Shown piece by piece: positions 13,471-23,614 of a DNA stretch of 64,000 nt; the first letter of the stretch is position 1, and every line of letters starts with the position of its first letter. Under the pieces are notes generated by a model. It did not search any database. It had not been told where the DNA came from and worked only from the letters and a program-made list of their open reading frames with translations. The position numbers were made by a program, and so were the translations under genes. Source of the DNA: Chrysemys picta bellii (Eukaryota; Chordata; Testudines; Emydidae); the NCBI RefSeq assembly GCF_011386835.1, contig NC_088800.1, positions 53,907,439 through 53,971,438 on the forward strand, written 5' to 3'.

Positions 13471-16390
13471 TTGCTATGCTCTGTGATTAGAGCTGTCAGA
13501 GAGTGCTTGGCATGCAGCACCGGAAGGAGAGAAAACCCACTTAGATTAGCAAATGGCAGCCTTGCCGAGTGTGGGTCTGGTGTGGGATGTGTGCCCCACG
13601 CAAAGCTCCAAGGCTCCGGCAGTGGCTTCCTGCTCAAGGTCTCAGTTACCAGCAAGGGCTGGATTTAATAGCAAGAGGGATTTGGGGTTTAATTGCAGGG
13701 GTTTTGCAACCTTCCTCGGTGCTGATTCAGCACCCAGGAATTAGCCACCGCCGCACAATGGGCCTCCTCTAATCTGCTGCTGGCGCACTCCGCCTGCACT
13801 GCTGCTGGCAGTGGGGCACTGTCGGTGTCAGGAAGCTGCGTGGTAGCTTTGGTCTATGATGGAAGGTTTGCGCCAGGCTGCCCTCGGACGCCAACTGCCG
13901 GGCCACGGTTCTGAAATGGCTGTGGCTTCCCAGGGACCCTGTGGGCTGAGTGTCTGCAGATTACGGGCACAGTGATCTGTGGCGGTGGTAGAGGATCTCC
14001 TGCCACCACACAGCCTCCTGTTCTCTGCCTGGGGCTCCCAGGTCAGACCCTAAGCACGGCAATGCTTTGGTGTAAGTGAAGTGGGGCTCAGCGCAGGGGC
14101 ATTTGGGCTGTGATAGGCAGGAGGATCTAATGGTCCCTTCTGGCCTTGATCGCTATGGAAGTAGGAGGACTTTGGTCTCCAGGGCTGTGGACCCAGCAGC
14201 TTTCACCAGCACCAGACTCACATGGGATCACTTCCTGGTGAAGCTGTCTGTTCATCTGGGGCCCTGTAAGCTGCCCTTACCTGGCCATGCCTCGGGCTGT
14301 TGTGCAGCCCAGCTGGGCTTCCTGTGGCCGGCACTGCATCCTCTCGACTCTTTGCAGTATTGTTTGCCAACAGCTCAGGTCTCCTCTGTCTCCAGTCAAC
14401 GGATTGGCCTGCTGGGCCACGCCTGGCCCTGATCCAGTGGTGAAGGGTGACAGTCCAGTCATGGCCTGACAGCCTGAAGCCCTCCCTCTCCTCCCAGGAC
14501 CTGTGCTGTGAAAATCACGCCCTTCTGGGGGGTCTCAGGTAAAATCTTGGCCGGGGTCTTTAATGCCAGTGTCCTGCTGAATTCTAACTCTGAGTGACGT
14601 GCTTGCTACCTAATGTACCCCTGCTATTTCCGTTAGACACATCAGCTTGTGGCAGGAGATGAAGTGGAGTGTTGCTGTGTGCTGTTCCATAGTTGCTGCG
14701 ATCCACCCTAGAAGTGGCTGCATTTAACCTGCATGAACCATCTAGATCCCTTTCTTACCTCCCAGGGTGCTGGGCTGCCTACCCAGCTGGTTTTGTAAGG
14801 TGTTGTCAGGGCTGCCAGCAGCTGTCTCCGTCTATATGTTCAATACAGCCAGTTGACGTACCTGTTAGGCCATGCAGTAGGCAGCATGGTGCCCCTTGTG
14901 CTGACAGCCCTGGCAGATGAGCTGGACCCTCTCTGGAGAATCGGGTTGAGGAGCTGAGCCTTCTCGCTCTGTGCTGACCTGCTGTCTGAGGAACTGTGTT
15001 GCCTGGCCAACTGACATGGCGAGACATTTCACCTGACCTAGGCCAGGCCTGCCACCGCCGCCCTTTCTTTCCCGAGCGGACCAGGAAATACAGTGCAGGG
15101 TTCTCGCCTTCCCCCCTCGTGCGTATGGGAGCGGGTGTCGTGCTGCTGTTCTGCACACATCTCCCGACAACTACGGTGCAAAGCCATATAATGCCTCATT
15201 TGTTGCCTCGCGTTGGAAGATCCAGCGAGCGCAGTCTGGCTGCGATCAGCTGCTTCTCTGTACAAGTCTATTAACCCAGCAGGTCAGGAGCCAATGCCTG
15301 GACGGCTGCCCATAGGGTTTGGAGCGGGTGAGGGTGGCCGAGAACACTGCAAAGCAACAGTTAATATTGCAGCCAGTTCGTCCTGGTGGTCTGGCCGCCC
15401 CCTTCTAGCCGTCCACCCACCCTTCACTGGTTAACAGAAAGCTTGGACTTCAGAAAGGATTTTTCATCTCTTCGTTGTGGGGATGGAAAATATACAAAGC
15501 TCCCCGCAAAAATATTTAGTCAGCAGCAATTTTCAGAGGAATTTGGGATGTTAATTTAAAAAATCTGCTGGGAGGGGACTACAATGGGCCCTTTGAAAGG
15601 GAGAGGGCGTCCCTCGCGCCTGGCCGTGGAGATCTGAGTGCCAGCTCCCAGAGAGACGGCCCCTCCTCTAATAGAAAGCAGCCCTCCAGGAAGTCCACCT
15701 GAGGAGTGACTCCGAAAAATCTAGCTCGGTCCAGACGCGCCTCTGCTGGATGATCTGCTGCTCGGGCCAGAATCCTCCGGGCGCAGGGTGACTTCTCGCG
15801 CCAGGCCGTCTGCAGGCATCAGCCCTTGGCACCCGGAGCTGCCAAGCTGCAGCCTCACAGTAGAACTCCAGGAGTCCTTCTGGCTCCTCTGCCCTGGGCC
15901 AACTTCAGCTCTGCTCAGACACGAATTTGAGGCTGAGCTTTGGGGCTGGGTGAGGGAGTTAAACTTACGACCCATGTGAGGGAGCTAAAATCCAGCTGGT
16001 TGTTAGGCATGTGGTTAGCGCTCCTGGGAGAGAGGATGAAGGCAGCCAAACTCTATCCATGTAATAGCTACGGTCTTGCAATCTCCACCTCACCCCTTGC
16101 CCACCCCAGTCCTTGGCTTCCCCTGCCAACAAAGGGGCCAGCTAGTTCCAGTGGACGAGGCTGTTTTTTTATGATGTGCCCGCTTGACCATGAAGAACTG
16201 GCCTGAGATCAGCATCCGAACTCGCCTGGGCCCCATTGAACTGAAGTAATAGCTCCGGGACTGTACCAGTCTGAGTCATGTTCACACTGGCTAATGAGGG
16301 GCAAAGGCTCCATTTCTCATTACCAGCCCCAGACCACGATTCTGTAGACCGGGAGTATAACCTCTCTAGCGCCCTGTAAGGGAGTAGGGA
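13471..16390. other. Gene-less stretch
   Basis: Apart from a CR1 end at 14.1 kb, nothing is recognised. 15430-15600 is an AT-rich island (around GATGTTAATTTAAAAAATCT) in GC-rich DNA and may be a regulatory element. Confidence 0.45.
14085..14165 (+). repeat. CR1 3' terminal relic
   Basis: GATCTAATGGTCCCTTCTGG followed by CCTTGATCGCTATGGAAG is the usual CR1 3' end. Short and isolated. Confidence 0.55.
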
Positions 16391-16560
16391 TGGCCAGTGG
16401 TTAGGGTGCTAGCCTCTGAGATTCAGGAGATCTGTAGCCAGGTCCCTGCTCTGCCACAGACACCCTGTGGGACCTTGGTCAAGTCACTTTGTCCCATCTG
16501 TCCAATAGCCCTGCCCTGCTCCTCAGGGACGAATACAGAAAAGGCTGTGAGGCACCCAGC
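16391..16560 (+). repeat. MIR-type SINE relic
   Basis: GGCCAGTGGTTAGGGTGCTA head, then TGGGACCTTGGTCAAGTCAC and CCCATCTGTCCAATAG, in MIR order. Confidence 0.7.
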
Positions 16561-16596
16561 TGCTCCAGTGATGGTGGCGAGGGACGTAGCAACAGT

Positions 16597-16685
16597 AGAT
16601 ATTATTTATGATAGATTACCGCAGGGCCTGGCGGCCCCAGCATTGAGCAGGGCCCCATTGTGCTAGGTGCTGTCTAGCCATGCGA
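16597..16685. repeat. Ancient interspersed repeat relic (same family as the 51.5-kb array)
   Basis: Contains TATTATTTATGATAGATTAC followed by GGGCCCCATTGTGCTAGGTG, the same order as the units at 51.45-52.05 kb. I do not know the family name with certainty. Confidence 0.5.
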
Positions 16686-19600
16686 TAAGAGGCAGTGTGT
16701 GAAGGGAATGTGGAGATTTGGTGTTAAATGCTCCTAAGGCAGGTGCAGGGGCTGAGGCAGTATCCCTTAGCCCTCCCCTAGGCACTGTTCTCCTGCTGGC
16801 ATCCGTGCTCCAGGAGCTGAGGCAGGTGACCGGAAAGGTGACCCAGCCCTGCACCATGGTCGGGGTGTGCGAGAGAATTGCTCCACATGCTCACTAACCG
16901 GCCTGCTCCAGAGCCCCCCGCTGCTCCTTGGGGAACCTGATTTCCAGGTCACAGTCCCCCTTTCAAATGGGGTAACCCTGTCAGTCCCGCGGCTGCTAGG
17001 AGCCAACAAACCTCTGTCTGATGAGATGAGCGGCTGCGTCGCTCTCCTGGCAAGCAGAGCGGCTGACCTGTGTCTGCTCAGATGTTCCAGATGAAGCTGC
17101 GCACTGGGCAGAGACAGGCCTGCAAACTCCAGCCTGAAAGGGGAATGAGTCAGAAACTGCTGGGTGTGTGTGAGTGTGAAGTGTGTGCATGTGCGTGCGA
17201 GGTATGTGCACGTGTGGGTGTGTGCTCACTTATATTCAAGGCTGCTAAGCTGGATAGTGCTGGCCCACAGGAGATGTCAAGCGAGCGCAGGCCAAGTGAA
17301 TGTGTTGTGCTCTGTGAGACACATGCAGGCTGCACCGAGATCTGCGGTCTCCTGTGTACACGTGTGCGGCTGGGTCCTTAACAGTCCTGTGACGCTGCCC
17401 AGCAGCGATCTCATTGAGCTGCCCAGCACCCCAGCATGGTGCATCAGTATCCTGGCCAACAGCGAGTTCTCCTGGGGGGGGTGAATGGTGACACTTGGAG
17501 GACTCGGGAGAATATGGGGAGCCTCCCACCTCAGCTCTGGAAGAAGGGGCGTAGGCAGTGTGCAGGAGGGACAGGGAACAGCCGTCTGAGCAGCGGGGAG
17601 AAGTGGCCTTTGAGCTGTGTGTTTATAATGGCACAGCCTCACCTTGGCTGAGGGCCCAGGTCTGCCACCCTGACCCCTGCTGCGTGGGGTGAGCTTTGCA
17701 CACTCAGGCTGGATCATCAGTGCCGCGGTTAGCTCTCTGCCAAGTACAGATTCCTGGTACGTTAGCACCTCGGAAGGGAGAGCCTCCAGCCCAGCAAGCC
17801 AAGGAGCTAACTGCACTGACCGGATCCCAGCCTCTCCCAGACGCTCCCTGGGACTGTCTCATGCCTCCGGCAGCCACACCCAGCCAGGCTGTGCCAGCCC
17901 CCCGCGCCCGCAGCTCACCCGGCAGAACCGAGCTGCTCAGGGGCCAGGGCTTAGCACAGGGCGCTCGCTTCTCCAGGCGGCATTATTGTGTGTCCGCACT
18001 ACCACACTTGGCAGGCAGGAAAGCTTTTGTCTGCATGGTCGAGGACAGAAGTAGCCAGGCTGGGGGGCCAGGAGCGAGGGGTCTGGGCAGAACTAGGGGG
18101 GCAGGCCCAGGATTGAAATAGCAGCAGCGCAGGTTGGCAAGGGTGGGTTATTGGCCCAGCTCTGGGGATGCAGGCGCGCGGTGGCTGCTTGCACTGGGCC
18201 TGACTCAAACCTCTGCTGTTCTCTCACAGCCGAACTTATCTGGTTGGCAACACCTGCTCGGCAGAGGCCCCACGCTGGGAAACTCAGGCTGCTGCAATAG
18301 AGAGGGAAAGGGAGCCGGGGAAAAGCAGTGCCGCGGGGCCTGACCATCTCAGGCCTCTGATCTCCAAGAGCCCTGCCTGCCCCTGCACTTTGGAGGGGAG
18401 CTGGGCCAGGGGCTGCAGGCCAGGCCACACTCTGCTCCATGCGTAATCCGAGTTCTGTAACGCTCCGTTAATCAGAGCCAGGCGGCCCGTCAGCAAGCGG
18501 CTGGGGGGGCAGGGGGGCTATGGAGGGGGAGGCAAGGGTGGTGGGTGAAGAAATGAGAGGCAGCTGTGTAAATATTGATGGAATTTGGCTAAGGAAAAGT
18601 GAAACCAAATGATTTCTAAATTCTCGCACTCCCAAATCTCCATGTAAACACGCTGGGGCTGCGTAAAGCCAGCCAACTCTCCTGCAGGCACATACAGCGC
18701 CAGGAAAACTGCCCCCTGCCCCCGTGTACCCAGTACAGCATGCGCTGCGGGGCAGCTTGTCTTTCATTCATCCCCTGGGCTGGGGCATGATGGGCCGGTT
18801 TGAGTACAGCGACCCAGCCCCCGGTGCCTGCCGGGCTGGGGCTGGGGACCCTGATGGTGCTAGCTCTTTGTCCTGTGGCTGAACTGTCCCCTCTGCCCTC
18901 TGATGTGCCCGCAAAGGTGGAGCGGAGCATGAGATCTCTGCTGAATGCCTGGCTCGGCTTGTAGGCAGGACACGTCCCATCACTGCCGGTTTCGGGGTGG
19001 TTGGACAATGGTGGGATCAGACGGAGGCAGGAGAGAGAGGGACCCTGCAGCGAGTTGGCGAGCATGGCTGGGAAAGCCATTTTCAGGGGCTCCTCCAGGC
19101 TGATCCTATCCCTGCGCTTCAGCTCTACCCTGCATGATAGTTCCACCTGCAGCCGTACCCCCTGAGGCTGAGTGCCCATCTGACGCCCTGCGCTGCAGGA
19201 AGTGGTGTTGCTGATTCCGTAGGTGGCTGTCTCTCCCCTACGCCTGCCCTAACCCAGCGTCCTAGCACGGTGCCAGGAGGACTCTGCCTGCGGAGGTGAT
19301 ATCGGTCCCGAGCAGGCTCTCACCCCGACGTCTTGGCCAAATTCCACTCCGGTGGTTATGGTCTGTTTTCTTGCCATTCCATGGGATATGGTGGTTTCTT
19401 CTTCACTTTCAGGCCCAAGCTGTTGGGTAATGCTGCTATGTTTTAGCCGCTGCTGCTTTCTGCCCCCCAGAGGTGGCTGCATTTCAGTGCTGATGTGTTA
19501 CACACCGAGCGTGGGGCTGCTGTTTTCGCAGCGAGCAGGGAGTGGTCTCCTCCCTGGAGCGCCTTGGCAGCAGCCTGCCCTGCATTTCCTGGGCATAAGG

Positions 19601-20190
19601 GCCAGGGTCTTTTGCACTGCCGTTCCCAGTGCTGTAATGCTGTGTGTCACGCTCCTGTGGGGTTGGGGCTCAGCACTGGGCTGGCAGCCCAGCCCTCCCT
19701 TAGCTCTGAGGAGCTTTGTTCATTGATTGCTAATCAGCCAGGTGGAACCTGCAGCCTCGCTGCTGGGATGGAGAACTCACCATTCTTTGCCTGGCGACTG
19801 ACCGGCTTGTGGTCTGCACCCTGCTGTTGGAAGGTGGGCGGCTGGGGAGGGATGTATTCTTCACTCTCTGACCTCAGCAAAACCCTTTGCTGCAGCAGCT
19901 CTCTCTGGACGTGGGCAGAGAAGAACTAAGCTAGCAGGACCAGTTCCTGGCACCTCCACCATCCCCACAGAGGGCGAGCGTGTAGTTCACCTGCTCTGAC
20001 TGCTAGGAGTTCCCTGAGTGTTTCCAATGAATGTCAGGTCTCATTCAAAGCTGAGCTGCACAGGAGTACCATTCAGTGTCGAAGGGGGATTGGATTTATG
20101 TTTTTCACATTAGAAATGTATGTTCTGCCTACCCTGGAAGGTCTGTGGCTGACTGGGGAACTGGTAGCTTATTGGTATCTGAGATACTAA
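16686..20190. other. Gene-less stretch ending at a possible poly(A) site
   Basis: No exon recognised. 18540-18660 is AT-rich with two forkhead-like motifs (TGTAAATATTG at 18567-18577, TGTAAACA at 18643-18650). Frames upstream of the poly(A) signal at 20194 match no known protein. Confidence 0.45.
17163..17232. repeat. TG-rich microsatellite
   Basis: Imperfect run of GTGTG/GTGCG dinucleotides, such as GTGTGTGTGAGTGTGAAGTG, a simple-repeat stretch of about 70 bp. Confidence 0.8.
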
Positions 20191-20193
20191 GGA

Positions 20194-20199
20194 AATAAA
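20194..20199 (+). terminator. Candidate poly(A) signal, plus strand
   Basis: AATAAA followed within 25 bases by CA and then a GT-rich element (GGTTGTTTAAAACTCTGGTT), a complete poly(A) site layout. No plus-strand coding gene is recognised upstream, so a non-coding transcript or chance are both possible. Confidence 0.35.
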
Positions 20200-20225
20200 A
20201 CCTGATGCCTGGACGCTCAGTGAGT

Positions 20226-20231
20226 TTTATT
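20226..20231 (-). terminator. Candidate poly(A) signal, minus strand
   Basis: AATAAA on the minus strand, 27 bases from the plus-strand signal and facing it. It could be a distal VASN poly(A) site (3.4 kb past the stop) or chance. Confidence 0.3.
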
Positions 20232-21604
20232 CAGGTTGTTTAAAACTCTGGTTGTTTTCTTGTCAACATCTATTCAACATGGGGGGGGAAGGAAATATCT
20301 CATTAGGGTCAATGCAGCGAAGGGCTGAGAAAAGACCCAATCCACATCTGAGTCCTCCACCGAAACAGGAAGCTCAGATCTGATGTTCCTGCTAATCCAA
20401 AGGTTAAAGACACAAAACAAACCCAAACGCACAGTTGCCCTCCTCAATCCAGAACCGAAGCCAAGAGAGACCTACAGCCAGTGTATTTCCTTTGCAAGTC
20501 ACCTTTAAAAGGGAGGAAACAAAGAAGTTTCAGTCCTCCACAGCTCCAAAGACCTTTCCCAGGCTAACTGACATATGGATGTCTGCAGACATGCTGTGGG
20601 TCAGCCCAAGAGAAAAGAGAGCTACCCCACCCCAGCTTCATGGGGCTTAATAATGGGCTGTAAACTGGGAATCCCAGAGGCCTTGCCTGCACTGAGGAAG
20701 CACACACAACCCCCTACGCCCCAGGGGCCTAGCGCGATACCGTGGAATGGTGCCAAAGCCAGTGGGAATCGGTAGCGCAGATGTGACCCCACGTCCAGCA
20801 GTGCCTTGAGCCACCTTTACAGTGGCCACTCCAGGAGCCACCAGAGCCGGCCCTCGGTGGGAGTTGTTCTGTGTGTTTCTCTTGCACAGGGGGCTGCTGA
20901 AACGCCAGTGGGGAGAGCCGCTCAGTCTCCAGCTGACTTGTTGATCCACTGGGCTGCACAAACCTCCATGTCCCAGCCTCCCCCCAGATAAGCTTTGAGC
21001 TAGGCAGAGCCAACCACTGCAGAAATGGCCACTCCCGTGACTTGAGGGGAGGGAATTTGCTGGACTCCTCAAAAAGATGAAATGACCATTGGTGCCCTGG
21101 GGGCAGGAAAGGCTTGGGCATAGTGGGGCAGGCAGCTGGATTTCCCAGGGCTTCCCTCCCGCATCTAGCAGTGAAAACTGTTCCTGTTTCATAAGCTAAT
21201 AAACCCCGCTAACGACTGACTGTCATCTGGTGTTAAGCAAGGAGGGAGGAGCTTAGGAGAACAGCAACTAGCGATACCGAAATCCTGCTAATTTTGGCTC
21301 AGAGCCTAGTGAAGCGTCTGGTGCTCGTGTGTTTGCATTGCACCAGGACTCTCCTCCCGACACTTCGGGCCGGAGGTTCATTCAGGGAAAGGAATTCACC
21401 TTATCAGGCGGCCTGCGGAAACAAGCCTGAGCAGCCACTGACAGCTCCCCCATTAACCCTCACTCCCCACCCTCCCACAGAGAAGATTTAGATGAGGCTT
21501 TTGGTCTTTTTAACAGAAAGAAATCTTGTCAGAGCATCGTCTGACTCATGTACTGGACAGGACCAACCTCCGTTCTCCATCCTGCACAGATCTTGCCTGT
21601 CTTC
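20232..21604. other. Gene-less stretch
   Basis: No exon or clear repeat recognised. A mixed-composition block at 20260-20520 is less GC-rich than its surroundings. Confidence 0.45.
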
Positions 21605-21722
21605 ATCTCTTGTCAGCATTTTGAGGCAGGAACTTTGTGTTCTGTGTTTGTACAGTGCCTAGCACAGTGGGGGGCCTGGTCCATAACTGGGGCTCCTAGG
21701 CTCTGCTTCAATACACATAACT
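21605..21722. repeat. Ancient interspersed repeat relic, inverted orientation
   Basis: Contains TTTGTACAGTGCCTAGCACA and ends in GCTTCAATACACATAA. This is the reverse orientation of the repeat seen at 16.6 and 51.5 kb. Confidence 0.5.
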
Positions 21723-21744
21723 AACTGCTCGGTATGCAACACTT

Positions 21745-21905
21745 CCCCGCTGTAATCTCAAAGCATTTTACCAACCTGAGTGAGCATCATTGAATGGGAA
21801 ACTGAGGCAGAGCTACTCACCCAAAGCTGCAGAGTGGGGAAGTGGCAGAGTTGGGAACAGAACCCAGGCATCCTGATTCTCCACTTGGTGCCCTGACCCT
21901 TGGAC
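21745..21905 (-). repeat. MIR-type SINE relic
   Basis: Reverse complement of MIR: GGGAAACTGAGGCAGAGCTA and GTTGGGAACAGAACCCAGGC, ending in TTGGACCATGCTCCCACCC. Confidence 0.7.
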
Positions 21906-22258
21906 CATGCTCCCACCCTAGATGGTGCAGATCTGCCACCAGTTCTGCTAATGGAAATGGTGGTCTGGTTACAGATGCTACAGAGAGGGCAGGCTGCCTT
22001 ATGTTAGAGGGCCTTTCGCCACTAGCTGACCTGTCCATGTTCCCTCCAGCTCACGAGGGACCCACTGCCCTTCCCATCTGCTGGCTGTGCAGAGCCACTG
22101 CCTGGTGGCAGCTAAGTTTGGTCACAATTCTGCCTCAGGATCCACATCAGGGAAGCCACCCGCACAGTTGGTGCGAGCAGACAAACTGCCAAGCAGTGGC
22201 TGGCCCTGCAGATGGAGCCCCACTCAGCCAGAGAAGGGGTCCCTTATGTGGGCAGAAT

Positions 22259-22425
22259 CTCATAGAATATCAGGGTTGGAAGGGACCTCAGGAGGTCATC
22301 TAGTCCAACAGGACCAATCCCCAGACAGATTTTTACTCCAGTTCCCTAAATGGCCCCCTTAAGGATTGAACTCCCAACCCTGGGTTTAGCAGGCCAATAC
22401 TCAAACCACTGAGCTATCCCTCTCC
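22259..22425 (-). mobile_element. Turtle tRNA-derived SINE, copy 1
   Basis: On the minus strand the head (GGGATAGCTCAGTGGTTTGA) carries a Pol III A box, followed by a B-box-like segment. The tail at the left (TAGAATATCAGGGTTGGAAG) resembles the CR1 3' end. This layout is the tortoise Pol III/SINE type. It lies about 530 bp downstream of the VASN poly(A) signal. Confidence 0.85.
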
Positions 22426-22954
22426 CTGCTGGGGAAGCTGCAGTGGCCTGGTGAGTGCTCTCCCTGCCCCGGAGATAGAGAGGGTTCCCATGTCCAGGGC
22501 ATGCTGGCCGGTGCTTTTTGCCAGCATTAAATTAGTGCACTCAATTTGAACATAAATGGAAAGCTGCAGTGGTCTGTTAAAATCAGAGACTCACTATAGC
22601 TCCTGTGGGGCTGGGGCTCGAGGAATTAAAGAAAAGGGATAAAGAACCCTGACAGCTGGAGTTCTCCAAGAGCTTAATTTTTTCCTCCTAATTACACTGT
22701 GAGAACCAATTTTTTGCACAATAGTGAAAACTCAATGCACACCCCACCCAGCCATCACCACTGCTCTCCCCACGATAACCGGACTCCTGCAAATCATCTC
22801 CCATGGGCGGATGGGAAACTGTAATTCCTCCCAAGGACACTGGACTGCTCCTCAAAGCTGGAGTGGTAACTCAGCGTTTCCACTTCTCGGTGGTGTAGGG
22901 AGACACTGATGTGTCGGTCTGTGCCTACGTCCTTAGCATCCCTCACAAGCCGGA
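22426..22954. other. Spacer between SINE and VASN 3' end
   Basis: AT-rich stretch with homeobox-like TAATTA words (CTCCTAATTACACTG near 22690). It may hold a regulatory element or be part of a longer VASN 3'UTR. Confidence 0.4.
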
Positions 22955-23614
22955 CGCAGCTAACGCTGTACAAAAGATTTTATTTTTGTACAAAAAGCAT
23001 CCTCCTTCATCTATTTTACAAAACAAAAGGACACAGATCTGTGTTAGAAAAGAGCTTTCCCAGAAGAAATGGGAAATAACCATGTATAAATATTCTCTAA
23101 AAGTTCTTAAAGCTTTAATTCCCGGGTGTTTTTTTCCTTCAACGCACTGGGGGAGTAAGTCCAAGAGTCCCTGCACCTCTGGCTGTGTGTGTTGGGTTTT
23201 TTTCCTTCCTTTATTGCTTTTCAGGTAGAACTACAGAGGAGTCTGTTATCTGGGGCAGCACTTAGCTAAAGGAGCTTTTGTTACCAGCACACTGAGGCCT
23301 CTTAACTAAGTCACACATCTTTCTCTGTAGCAGTGGCTAAAAACCTTCTCTCTACACACATAGCAGGGCAGCCAGGGAAATGCAGGCACTTAGTCATGTG
23401 CTGAGCAGATAAATTACAGTGTCTACTTCCTAAGTGTATAAGCCTCTAGGAAAATTGCACATTATGTGAGGTTTTGTCTTAATTTAAGTTAACCCTCGAT
23501 GTCCTTTGTCCCATGCGGAACGTACCCTGGGTACTAACAACGGTCAGCCCGTATCCCATCCATCCAGGCTCTGGAACTTGTGAATGGCGACTCTCTCATG
23601 GTCCCTCTTGTGCT
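22955..23614 (-). other. VASN: VASN 3'UTR with poly(A) signal
   Basis: The stretch after the VASN stop is AT-rich and non-coding. A canonical AATAAA on the minus strand lies at 22979-22984, about 630 bases past the stop, inside a short A/T-rich block. The mRNA end is therefore inferred near 22955-22965. A second minus-strand AATAAA at 20226-20231 could serve a much longer 3'UTR, but a SINE and older repeats lie between. Short open frames here on the plus strand look incidental. Confidence 0.65.
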
